From Sporosarcina obsidiansis (GTDB lineage Bacteria; Bacillota; Bacilli; Bacillales_A; Planococcaceae): a stretch of DNA of 39,878 bases. The translations under genes were made by a program, and so were the position numbers. The stretch spans positions 1 through 39,878 of the forward strand of contig NZ_WHVW01000027.1 of assembly GCF_009651005.1 (NCBI RefSeq), read 5' to 3'. Positions 33,041 through 39,878 of this stretch are shown here, piece by piece (the stretch's first letter is position 1; every line of letters begins with the position of its first letter). Under the pieces are notes generated by a model that was not told the DNA's origin, ran no database searches, and saw nothing but the letters and a program-made list of their open reading frames with translations.

Positions 33041-33755
33041 TTCCAGCCCTTGCTGATTTAAAATGAAAAGCATACAATTCAGGATTATAATCCGCTATGC
33101 AATATTCAACTAAATCACCATGCACATCGTAAACAAATCGTTCGAGGTGAAGTGTATAACAGTCTGCGGGAAGATTTAGTAATTCTGCATCTTCTGGACC
33201 GATCTTTTGCGAAGTAATCTTTTCATCCGCTTCATGGAGAGGAATGGATAATTCATTTTCCATTAAGTCGTACAGTGTACCATGACTAATATCAAGGTTC
33301 GCCAGTTGAAGACCAACATGGACAGGATAGTATTGAGTTTCAATTGCCAGCGGTACCTCATTGGCATAGCGAACCCTCTTAATAAGATACGCATTATCCA
33401 ACTCAATTTCCTTTTTTAATTCATCGGGGATGATTTCGATTCCGTGTCGAATGAGCTTTGTGCTCGGTGTCTTTTGCATCTGCTCAATTATTTCAGTGGT
33501 ACTAATAAAATTTCCAGCCCAATAGTGAATAGGATGCTTTGAAATAAACGTTCCTTTGCCATGCTTTTTTTCCAGAATCCCATCAATGACTAATTGTGAA
33601 ATTGCTTCTCGAACCGTACTTCTACTAACCTCATAGGTTTCCATTAATTCACGTTCACTCGGTATTTTTTCCTTAAATAGACCTTGCTTTATTTTTTTTT
33701 CGATACTTTTTCTAAGTTGTATATGAAGTGGAACGGGATTGCTAGGATTGATCAC
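33036..33755 (-). CDS. GntR-family regulator of the HutC/UTRA type
   Basis: 239 residues. Winged helix-turn-helix at about residues 7-70 (VPLHIQLRKSIEKKIKQGLFKEKIPSERELMETYEVSRSTVREAISQLVIDGILEKKHGKGTFI), then a UTRA ligand domain (about 85-235) with IKRVRYANEVPLAIETQYYPV. The GTG at 33755 is chosen because GAGGAGG lies eight bases upstream; the longer frame from 33779 would contain that site. Convergent with the amidohydrolase operon, which it probably regulates with an operon substrate as effector (inference). Confidence 0.9.
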   Translation of the reverse strand: MINPSNPVPLHIQLRKSIEKKIKQGLFKEKIPSERELMETYEVSRSTVREAISQLVIDGILEKKHGKGTFISKHPIHYWAGNFISTTEIIEQMQKTPSTKLIRHGIEIIPDELKKEIELDNAYLIKRVRYANEVPLAIETQYYPVHVGLQLANLDISHGTLYDLMENELSIPLHEADEKITSQKIGPEDAELLNLPADCYTLHLERFVYDVHGDLVEYCIADYNPELYAFHFKSARAGK

Positions 33756-34226
33756 ACTAATTACCTCCTCAGAATTCACAAGAACCTATCTATCTCTGTA
33801 CCTATATACATAAATGATACCTGTTTTTGGGATGTGTGTCTAATATCGTATGATGATAGCTTGTTCGTTAGATAGATAATTCAAAGTGAATTCAATTCGA
33901 CTAATATGTTTTATATCTGATAAACCAAAAGTACCAGTGAATAGGTGAATAGGATTAATAGGAAGCATGAGTTAATTATATATTTTCCAGCTATCAAATA
34001 AGCTTTTCGTAGTGGAAGCGATCAATGATTTTATATCTGCTAAATAGGCAGGGAAGTTATTGTTTATAATTTGTCAAAATGTGAAATGCACTTTCGATTG
34101 TTAGACACCATTTGATAAACGGAGATGCATGTTTTGTTTGACTTACATCTTGAGAAATAAAAGGTGGACACTGTTTACTTATTGTTTTGTAAATAGTAGA
34201 ATATTCTGTAATAGGGGGTGCGTCTT
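33756..34226. other. 471-bp intergenic region with possible operator and promoter
   Basis: No gene is seen. TGTACCTATATACA (33797-33810) is a partial palindrome (TGTA/TACA) about 42 bp before the gntR start and could be its own operator. TTTACT (34174-34179) and TAGAAT (34197-34202), 17 bp apart, form a plausible promoter for the acyl-CoA dehydrogenase gene. The remainder is AT-rich without strong hairpins. Confidence 0.4.
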
Positions 34227-35822
34227 ATGGTTCATCTTAAGAAGAACTCACAGTATACATTTGAAAGGTACCTAGAGGTAAGGGATCAATTGGACGATCT
34301 GGATAATCCGTTTTTGCTCAATGTATTATCTGAATTAGCACAAGAGAGTTGGCAGGAATTGTACGGCGAACTCCTGTCGTTTACGAACAAGCTGTCTACC
34401 GAATGGCGCATGACTGTCAATGAAATCGCGAGACCGGAAAATCATCCCAAGTTGCGTCATTATGATGCGTATAATAATCGAATCGATCGCATTATTCGTC
34501 CCGCGGAAGGCGTCATGTTGTCGGAAGAAGTATTTGGCGAAGGACTTTTCTCTGCAGAACGGCTTCCTTATGAAGGGATAGTGAAACGTTACTTCCTCCA
34601 TGGGAATGGGGAAGCGGGCATCACCTGTCCGATAGCTTGTACAGATGGCCTGATCGCTTTGATCGAAGCATTTTATGAAGAGGTGCCTGAAGAAGTTAAG
34701 GAAATACACACGCATGCAAAAGAAGGAAGAGATGGAGATTTTGGTGTAGGGGCGCAATTTATGTCCGAAATCCAAGGCGGCTCGAATATCCCCGCAAATG
34801 TTCTACAGGCAATCCCAGAAGGTTCTCACTATAGATTATATGGGAATAAATTCTTCTGTTCTGCTGTGCATGCCGATTATTCGGTTGTCACGGCACGGGT
34901 GGAAGGCACAGATCATGTGGCGGTATTTGTCGTGCCATCCTATCTTCCTGGCGATCAAAAGAACGAACGACGCAATGGATATCGCATCAACCGATTGAAG
35001 TGGAAATTGGGCACGGCAGAGCTGCCTTCGGGGGAAATCGACTATGACGGCGCAGTTGCCTACCGGATCGGACCTGAAGATCGCGGTGTTGCGCTGGCAG
35101 TCGGAATTGTCCTGACAAGGTCCCGTTTGGATATTGGTTTTGCTAGTGCGGCATTTGTCATGCGCGCAGCCAGGGAAGCGAAGCTATATGCGCGTTTCCG
35201 TCATGTCTTCGATCGGACAATCGATGGTTTCCCGATGGCTGCCGCGCAAATAGATGAGTTGGAAAGTGCAGCGAAGCGAATGACAGCGACAGCGTTCCAT
35301 CTGTATAAAATGTTTTCGGAGCAAGAAGAAAGTGATGAACTACAGAGATTTGCGTTGCGAGAATTGATTCTGCTGCAAAAGATTTACTCGTCCAAAGAAG
35401 CGGTGGATCAGCTACGTTTGGCCATCTCGCTTTTCGGAGGGCATGGTGCGATTGAAGATTTCACCGCGTTTCCACGGCTATTCCGCGATAGTATGGTCAA
35501 TGAATTGTGGGAAGGACCACGAAACGTCTTGCTTACGCAAATTTATCGGGACTTTGCCAAACTGCGCCAAACAGTCCCTGTCGTAAAAGTGATTACCACA
35601 ATGTTTCCACATCTCTCCCAAGCGGATGTTCAGCAATATAGCTCTCGCATAGAAGTAATCATCGGGATCGATGTCGTGGAAGCTCCAAATCCATTCAATA
35701 AGATGGCGGCACAGAACTGGGAATCATTATGGGGGGAGTTATTCTTGTCGTTTCAATATGCCGTGCTTGAAGCGTTTGAAGAACAACCGATCGTCAGGGA
35801 GGAAGTATTGAAAACTATATAG
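34227..35822 (+). CDS. Acyl-CoA dehydrogenase family protein (AidB-like)
   Basis: 531 residues, the long form seen in AidB and related acyl-CoA dehydrogenases. GAQFMSEIQGGSNIPANVLQAIPEGSHYRLYGNKFFCSAVHADYSVVTAR is the FAD/substrate-binding middle domain (TExxGGSD-like). The C-terminal helical domain ends in LFGGHGAIEDFTAFPRLFRDSMVNELWEGPRNVLLTQ, where ELWEGPRNV corresponds to the FAD loop (yEGtnqv). It should oxidise an acyl-CoA to the 2-enoyl-CoA; chain specificity is unknown. The ATG at 34227 follows AGGGGG by eight bases; a GTG at 34218 lies in that site. Operon with the CoA ligase. Confidence 0.9.
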   Translation: MVHLKKNSQYTFERYLEVRDQLDDLDNPFLLNVLSELAQESWQELYGELLSFTNKLSTEWRMTVNEIARPENHPKLRHYDAYNNRIDRIIRPAEGVMLSEEVFGEGLFSAERLPYEGIVKRYFLHGNGEAGITCPIACTDGLIALIEAFYEEVPEEVKEIHTHAKEGRDGDFGVGAQFMSEIQGGSNIPANVLQAIPEGSHYRLYGNKFFCSAVHADYSVVTARVEGTDHVAVFVVPSYLPGDQKNERRNGYRINRLKWKLGTAELPSGEIDYDGAVAYRIGPEDRGVALAVGIVLTRSRLDIGFASAAFVMRAAREAKLYARFRHVFDRTIDGFPMAAAQIDELESAAKRMTATAFHLYKMFSEQEESDELQRFALRELILLQKIYSSKEAVDQLRLAISLFGGHGAIEDFTAFPRLFRDSMVNELWEGPRNVLLTQIYRDFAKLRQTVPVVKVITTMFPHLSQADVQQYSSRIEVIIGIDVVEAPNPFNKMAAQNWESLWGELFLSFQYAVLEAFEEQPIVREEVLKTI

Positions 35823-35837
35823 AGGGGTGTATGGAAT

Positions 35838-37340
35838 ATGGCATTGAATATCGGAAGCATACTAAAGGATAGAGCGATCATGATGGGGGATAAGGTCGGT
35901 TTTGTGCATCATGACCTCAAACTCACTTTTGAAGAAATGAATAATCGAGCAAATTCGTTTTCCAGCTATCTTTCGGAAGTAGGGCTGCAGGCAGGGGATA
36001 CGATCGCCATTCTATGCAAAAATAATGAACAGGCGATCTCGGCATTCTTTGGAGCCGCGAAGATTGGCGTCCTTTCCGTCATGGTTAATTGGCGTCTTGG
36101 AGCGGAAGAATTGCAATATATTCTTACGCATAGCGAAGCGAAATTGATTGTCCATGATGAAGCATTTCAGTTGGTCATTGAAGAGCTGAAGGAGACGATT
36201 CCCGCTGTTCACTATCTGTCGAGCGCGACAGTACCTTCTTTCGATGAGATTTGGCAGCGAAAAGCAGTGGAGCCTAGTTATGTTTCGGTAGGAGATGATC
36301 CAATTCTCATCATGTACACTTCAGGGACGACAGGTAAACCAAAAGGAGCTTTATTGTCTCACGATAATCTTTTGGCGGCTTCCATAGGATTATCCCATAC
36401 GATCGATTGGCGGGAGACAGATCGGTTTCTGATGGTCGCTCCGTTTTTCCATATCGGAGGGCTCGCCCCTTTGATCACGAATGTCCATACCGGTGCTACG
36501 ATGGTGTTGATGGAAGATTTCGATCCAATCAAAGCATGGAACATAATCGAAGCCGAGCGTATTACGACAATGATGACTGTTCCTGCTATGCTCGCCTACC
36601 TTTTGAAGACGTATTCCGCAGCTAAAGCTGATATCTCTTCTATACGCAACAACACGTGCGGATCCTCAGTTGTTCCCGCCCCGCTCATTTTAGGATTCAG
36701 GGAAATGGGAATACCTGTACAGCAAGTATATGGGATTACAGAGTATGCAGGCGCAGTGACATTCTGGAAGGAGACACAGAACCGCGATAAGTATGATTCC
36801 ATGGGTAAGCCCGTAATGCATGGGACGGTACGGGTGGTGGATACGGAAACAAGAAAGACATTGCCGAATGGCAAAATAGGGGAAATTATTATTGGAGGGC
36901 CGCAAGTTTTTGTCGGCTACTATAAAAATGAAGAAGCATACAAAAGCGCGGTCATAGACGGAGAACTGCAATCAGGCGATGTTGGCTATATCGACGAGGG
37001 TGGGTTTCTCTACGTGGTGGACCGCTTGAAAGATGTGATCATCAGTGGTGGTGAGAATATATATGCCGCGGAATTGGAGCAAGTATTGGCTCAGCATCCG
37101 GCAGTGGTGGATGTGGCGGTCATTGGTGCATTAAATGAAAAATGGGGAGAAGTGCCACGGGCATATGTGGTGAGAGTGCCGAATGCAGATCTGACGGAAC
37201 AAGACGTCATGAACTACAGCAAGAAGAAATTAGCTTCCTTCAAGGCGATCAAAGAAGTGACTTTCGTCGATGAACTGCCTCGCAATGCGGTTGGGAAGAT
37301 CCTGAAGAATAGATTGAAAGAAACGGCTGCCCTTTCATAA
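35838..37340 (+). CDS. AMP-forming acyl-CoA synthetase
   Basis: 500 residues, class I adenylate-forming enzyme. The P-loop is IMYTSGTTGKPKGALLSHDNL (about residues 157-177), QVYGITEYAGAVTF is the A5 motif, GEIIIGGPQVFVGYYKN lies at about 350, VVDRLKDVIISGGENIYAAELEQVL is the hinge plus A8 region, and RNAVGKILKNRL contains the C-terminal catalytic lysine (near 489). It activates a carboxylate to acyl-CoA through an acyl-adenylate. Fifteen bp after the acyl-CoA dehydrogenase gene, it probably supplies that enzyme's substrate. Terminator at 37353. Confidence 0.93.
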   Translation: MALNIGSILKDRAIMMGDKVGFVHHDLKLTFEEMNNRANSFSSYLSEVGLQAGDTIAILCKNNEQAISAFFGAAKIGVLSVMVNWRLGAEELQYILTHSEAKLIVHDEAFQLVIEELKETIPAVHYLSSATVPSFDEIWQRKAVEPSYVSVGDDPILIMYTSGTTGKPKGALLSHDNLLAASIGLSHTIDWRETDRFLMVAPFFHIGGLAPLITNVHTGATMVLMEDFDPIKAWNIIEAERITTMMTVPAMLAYLLKTYSAAKADISSIRNNTCGSSVVPAPLILGFREMGIPVQQVYGITEYAGAVTFWKETQNRDKYDSMGKPVMHGTVRVVDTETRKTLPNGKIGEIIIGGPQVFVGYYKNEEAYKSAVIDGELQSGDVGYIDEGGFLYVVDRLKDVIISGGENIYAAELEQVLAQHPAVVDVAVIGALNEKWGEVPRAYVVRVPNADLTEQDVMNYSKKKLASFKAIKEVTFVDELPRNAVGKILKNRLKETAALS

Positions 37341-37352
37341 AGAGAAATAACG

Positions 37353-37385
37353 AAAAGAGCTCTTTCCCCGGAATGAGCTCTTTTT
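37353..37385. terminator. Bidirectional terminator after the acyl-CoA ligase
   Basis: AAAAGAGCTC (37353-37362) pairs perfectly with GAGCTCTTTT (37375-37384), with a T/A run on each side. It serves the convergent tetR as well. Confidence 0.85.
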
Positions 37386-37397
37386 ACATGGACTGAA

Positions 37398-37946
37398 TTA
37401 TGTATTGGTTTGTAAATGGCTTAAATAGCGTGCCGACAAAGTGAGAATATGATCCAGTGCCTCCTCGTTTGTCAAGGTAGGATAATTCTTATAGGAGATG
37501 AGTAGCCCATTCAATGTGGAAAATATCAACTGCGCTTCCTTTCTGGCATCAAGAGGATAAAATGGCTGGAGCTTATATTCGAAATGCTTGATCAATTTCG
37601 AAACTTCTTTATAAGGAGGAGTGAATGGTCTTTTCCCGGCGCCCTCTAACATGAAATAAGCCATCATCTGATACAAAACATCTTCATTAAACATGTGAAG
37701 GATATATTGCTCTACCAACTCATCCAGCTGTTCAAGAGGAGATAGCCTGTCGAGCAATTTTTGTGCTTCAATTTTCATTGCTTCAGCATACAGGTGCTGC
37801 TGATCATTGAAATATTTATAAATAAGTGCAGGTGAAACTTCGGCTTTTTTTGCTATATCACGTATGCTCACATCCGAAAAGGATTTTTTGCTAAATAAGT
37901 GAACTGCCGCATCAATCATTATTTGCTTCTTCTCTTCACGTTTCAT
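37398..37946 (-). CDS. TetR-family regulator, convergent with the acyl-CoA genes
   Basis: 182 residues. Helix-turn-helix at about residues 6-50 (MIDAAVHLFSKKSFSDVSIRDIAKKAEVSPALIYKYFNDQQHLYAEAM); a normal-sized C-terminal domain follows. An ATG at 37952 touches the AAGGAG ribosome site, so the ATG at 37946, six bases on, is the start. Control of the neighbouring acyl-CoA dehydrogenase/ligase operon, as with FadR-type TetR proteins, is plausible but rests on position only; no shared palindrome was identified. Confidence 0.88.
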   Translation of the reverse strand: MKREEKKQIMIDAAVHLFSKKSFSDVSIRDIAKKAEVSPALIYKYFNDQQHLYAEAMKIEAQKLLDRLSPLEQLDELVEQYILHMFNEDVLYQMMAYFMLEGAGKRPFTPPYKEVSKLIKHFEYKLQPFYPLDARKEAQLIFSTLNGLLISYKNYPTLTNEEALDHILTLSARYLSHLQTNT

Positions 37947-38119
37947 AGGCATCTCCTTAATATTCTGTGTATCCCTATCATACAGAGAAGTTCTGCCAGC
38001 GTCTATTTCACCTCATTTTAGCAGTAATTAAATTGTCGAGACCTTGTAGATTTTCGGAAACAGATACTTTTAATTGGTACAGAAGAGGTGTGACAGCTCC
38101 ACTGATTTCTATATATTTT

Positions 38120-38548
38120 TCATGCCCTCATTCCCGAAATATCTGCTATCACCATCGCTACTTTACTTCTTTCAAGGTGATTTATCTCTAATTAGTGAAT
38201 AGTTCCCTCTGCGCTTACCCTTCTTTCAAGATATTCTAGCCCTGTTTGCTTATCATCAAATACCTACAAATAATGCCCTAAATTGAAGGACGTGGTATGA
38301 AGCTCTATAGTAAATCTAGTGAATATATCCCTCATAGCCGTTATCAGAATACGATTTTACATAGATGCTTTGATAGATGCATCTGCAATATCTAAAATTA
38401 GATGCATAAGACCTCATCTCATAGACTTACCAAATTGGTGGGGAACTGCCAAGGTGATAATCCATGATAGAAAACCAATGGACTTACATTTGGCAATTCC
38501 TTCACCAATTCTTTTTTACCTTTGCTACTAGGAAAGCAAGTAACCTAT
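38120..38548 (-). pseudogene. Eroded Rpn/transposase_31 (PD-(D/E)XK nuclease family) gene
   Basis: The minus strand contains pieces in the order expected for Rpn-family proteins. First comes KELVKELPNVSPLVFYHGLSPWQFPTNLVSL (FYHG...PW...T is typical), then AMRDIFTRFTIELHTTSFNLGHYL, a stop, VFDDKQTGLEYLERRVSAEGTIH (the family's KQTGLEYLE block), a stop, and a weak tail. Several stops and at least one frame change interrupt it, and the N-terminal nuclease domain is missing. It lies in the 600-bp gap between tetR and the YfcC gene; the rest of the gap shows nothing. Confidence 0.55.
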
Positions 38549-38563
38549 CTACTCATTTAATTT

Positions 38564-39877
38564 TTAATAATGAATAAGACTCGCAAATACAACAAAAATA
38601 GCACCAATTGCGATGAAAATAAGAACTAACGGCCAGATAAACTTAATCCACTTTTCATAAGAGATGCCCGTTGCTGCAAGATATGCCATCAACGTAGAGG
38701 CGGTAGGGAAGATCAAATTCGTAAATCCGTCTCCTAAGTGAAAAGATAATACTGTCGTTTGTCTAGTGATTCCCACCAAGTCACCTAACGGAATCATGAT
38801 AGGCATCGTGACAGCAGCCTGACCGGAGCCTGAATTAATGAAGAAGTTGATGACGTTCTGTGATAGATAGATACTGATCACTTTAATTGCATCCGGCATG
38901 AACATAATCATGTTGGATAACCCATTCACGAGGGAATCAATGATATGTCCTTCTTCCAATACAATTGGAATTGTTCTTGCAATGCCGACAATCAAAGCTC
39001 CTAGAATAACCGCTTTAGCGCCTTCGATAAATTCCTCTGAGATTCGAGTCGAACTAAATCGTGCACAAATACCTGAAATAATCCCCATTGCCAGGAATAA
39101 AGCTGCCATTTGTTCAATGTACCAACCTTTTGTCGTAACACCCCATATGAGCAGGACGATTCCTGAGACAAATGTGAGGAGAACCAAGAAGTCTTTTAAT
39201 TGAAATGTGGACGCCATCTGGGATTCCTGATTTTTTGCACTTACGCTTTCTTCTAGTTCGACAACCAAACTTTTGGATGGATCTGCTTTTACTTTCTTTG
39301 CATAACGAATGATATAGATGCTGGAGACGATGACGAGCACAACCAGTAGGATCGCACGCAGCCACATACCGGAATATATAGGGAGACCGGCAATATCTTG
39401 TGCCACTCCTACGGTAAATGGGTTCATTAATCCTGAAATAAATCCACAAAAGACACCGACGAGCACGATAGCCATCCCCGTTAATGCGTCATATCTCAAA
39501 GATCTTGCTAGTGCAACGACCAGGGGAACCAACCCTAAGGCTTCGATACTCATTCCAATTGTAGCCCCACCGATTGCAAAAATGGTCAATAATATTGGAA
39601 TGATAAGAATTTCCCTTTTCCCTAGCTTATTTGCTACGGAACTAATCACTGCATCGAATGCACCGGTTGATGTAATAATTCGGAATGAACCGCCCACTAC
39701 GAAAATGAATAAGATGATCCCGCTGGACGCATTTAATCCTTGAATGATTAAGCTTGGAATTGCGAGTAGACTAACAGGATTTTTAGGTATGTCATGGTAT
39801 GTACCATCTTGAACAAGGATTCGCCCGCTCTCAGAGTCTTCCACTCGGTCAAATTCACCAGCAGGCACGATGTATGT
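38564..39877 (-). CDS. YfcC/DcuC-like carrier (5' end outside window)
   Basis: The frame is open to the right window edge (TYIVPAGEFDRV...), so the start is missing; about 437 residues are visible, near full length. Around eleven membrane helices are present. VPAGEFDRVEDSESGRILVQDGTYHDI is the periplasmic-side N-terminal segment typical of the YfcC/AitC branch of the C4-dicarboxylate/basic amino acid carriers. GFISGLMNPFTVGVAQDIAGLPIYSGM and FFINSGSGQAAVTMPIMIPLGDLVGITRQTTVLSFHLGDGFTNLIFPTA are the paired conserved re-entrant regions. Likely an amino acid, peptide or dicarboxylate carrier; substrate unknown. Confidence 0.88.
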   Translation of the reverse strand, partial: TYIVPAGEFDRVEDSESGRILVQDGTYHDIPKNPVSLLAIPSLIIQGLNASSGIILFIFVVGGSFRIITSTGAFDAVISSVANKLGKREILIIPILLTIFAIGGATIGMSIEALGLVPLVVALARSLRYDALTGMAIVLVGVFCGFISGLMNPFTVGVAQDIAGLPIYSGMWLRAILLVVLVIVSSIYIIRYAKKVKADPSKSLVVELEESVSAKNQESQMASTFQLKDFLVLLTFVSGIVLLIWGVTTKGWYIEQMAALFLAMGIISGICARFSSTRISEEFIEGAKAVILGALIVGIARTIPIVLEEGHIIDSLVNGLSNMIMFMPDAIKVISIYLSQNVINFFINSGSGQAAVTMPIMIPLGDLVGITRQTTVLSFHLGDGFTNLIFPTASTLMAYLAATGISYEKWIKFIWPLVLIFIAIGAIFVVFASLIHY

Positions 39878-39878
39878 T

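Overview
The window looks like chromosome of a low-to-moderate GC Firmicute of the Bacillales, most likely Planococcaceae and close to Sporosarcina. This is inferred from AGGAGG-type ribosome sites, the mix of ATG, GTG and TTG starts, Gram-positive lipoproteins and an S-layer-homology protein, the PCYCGC lipoprotein, DUF2243-CtaG and YhjC/YhjB-like pairs, and many intrinsic terminators. No rRNA, tRNA, CRISPR array or prophage was seen. Both window edges cut a gene: an ABC permease on the left and a YfcC-type carrier on the right.

Layout. 1-9.4 kb: ABC permease tail, chromate transporter, Bcr/CflA drug exporter, fumarase FumC, PCYCGC lipoprotein, a small unknown protein, GNAT acetyltransferase overlapping a Dph6-like ATP pyrophosphatase, then a lipoprotein and an arylamine N-acetyltransferase on the minus strand. 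9.5-12.2 kb: a 46-residue protein, a YwqG/DUF1963 protein, a decayed TetR plus ABC efflux operon, and an RpoA-CTD-like zinc protein. 12.3-17.2 kb: a coherent sulfur/amino-acid module made of a LysE exporter, a LysR regulator and a tightly overlapping operon (trans-sulfuration-type PLP enzyme, L-2-aminothiazoline-4-carboxylate hydrolase, M20 N-carbamoyl-amino-acid hydrolase). A perfect inverted repeat sits about 66 bp upstream of the probable operon start. 17.4-22.9 kb: CtaG-like and DUF2243 membrane proteins, an SLH surface protein, and a class II histone-deacetylase-like hydrolase divergent from a GAF-like/LuxR regulator.

23.2-24.0 kb holds an internally deleted IS remnant with intact 15-bp terminal repeats. 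24.3-28.1 kb is an electrophile/quinone-detoxification-like module: a NemR-like TetR with a single cysteine, an alpha/beta hydrolase, an Old Yellow Enzyme and an NAD(P)H-dependent MDR reductase, with matching palindromes before the TetR and the hydrolase. 28.6-33.8 kb is an uptake and hydrolysis operon (DUF3311, sodium:solute symporter, AEC carrier, YtcJ-like amidohydrolase) facing a GntR/UTRA regulator. 34.2-37.9 kb is a fatty-acid activation/oxidation pair (acyl-CoA dehydrogenase, acyl-CoA ligase) with a convergent TetR. 38.1-38.5 kb holds an eroded Rpn/transposase_31 gene.

The most unusual non-gene signal is three intergenic arrays with a 21-bp period, all placed just after 3' ends of genes. 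Two (near 0.8 and 20.3 kb) share a GCTCGGT/TTTGGCTCG-like core. The third (6.25 kb) uses a CGCTCATAG core with two spacer types that alternate strictly, giving a 42-bp higher-order repeat. The functional candidate most worth following is the aminothiazoline-carboxylate/carbamoyl-cysteine module at 12.3-17.2 kb.
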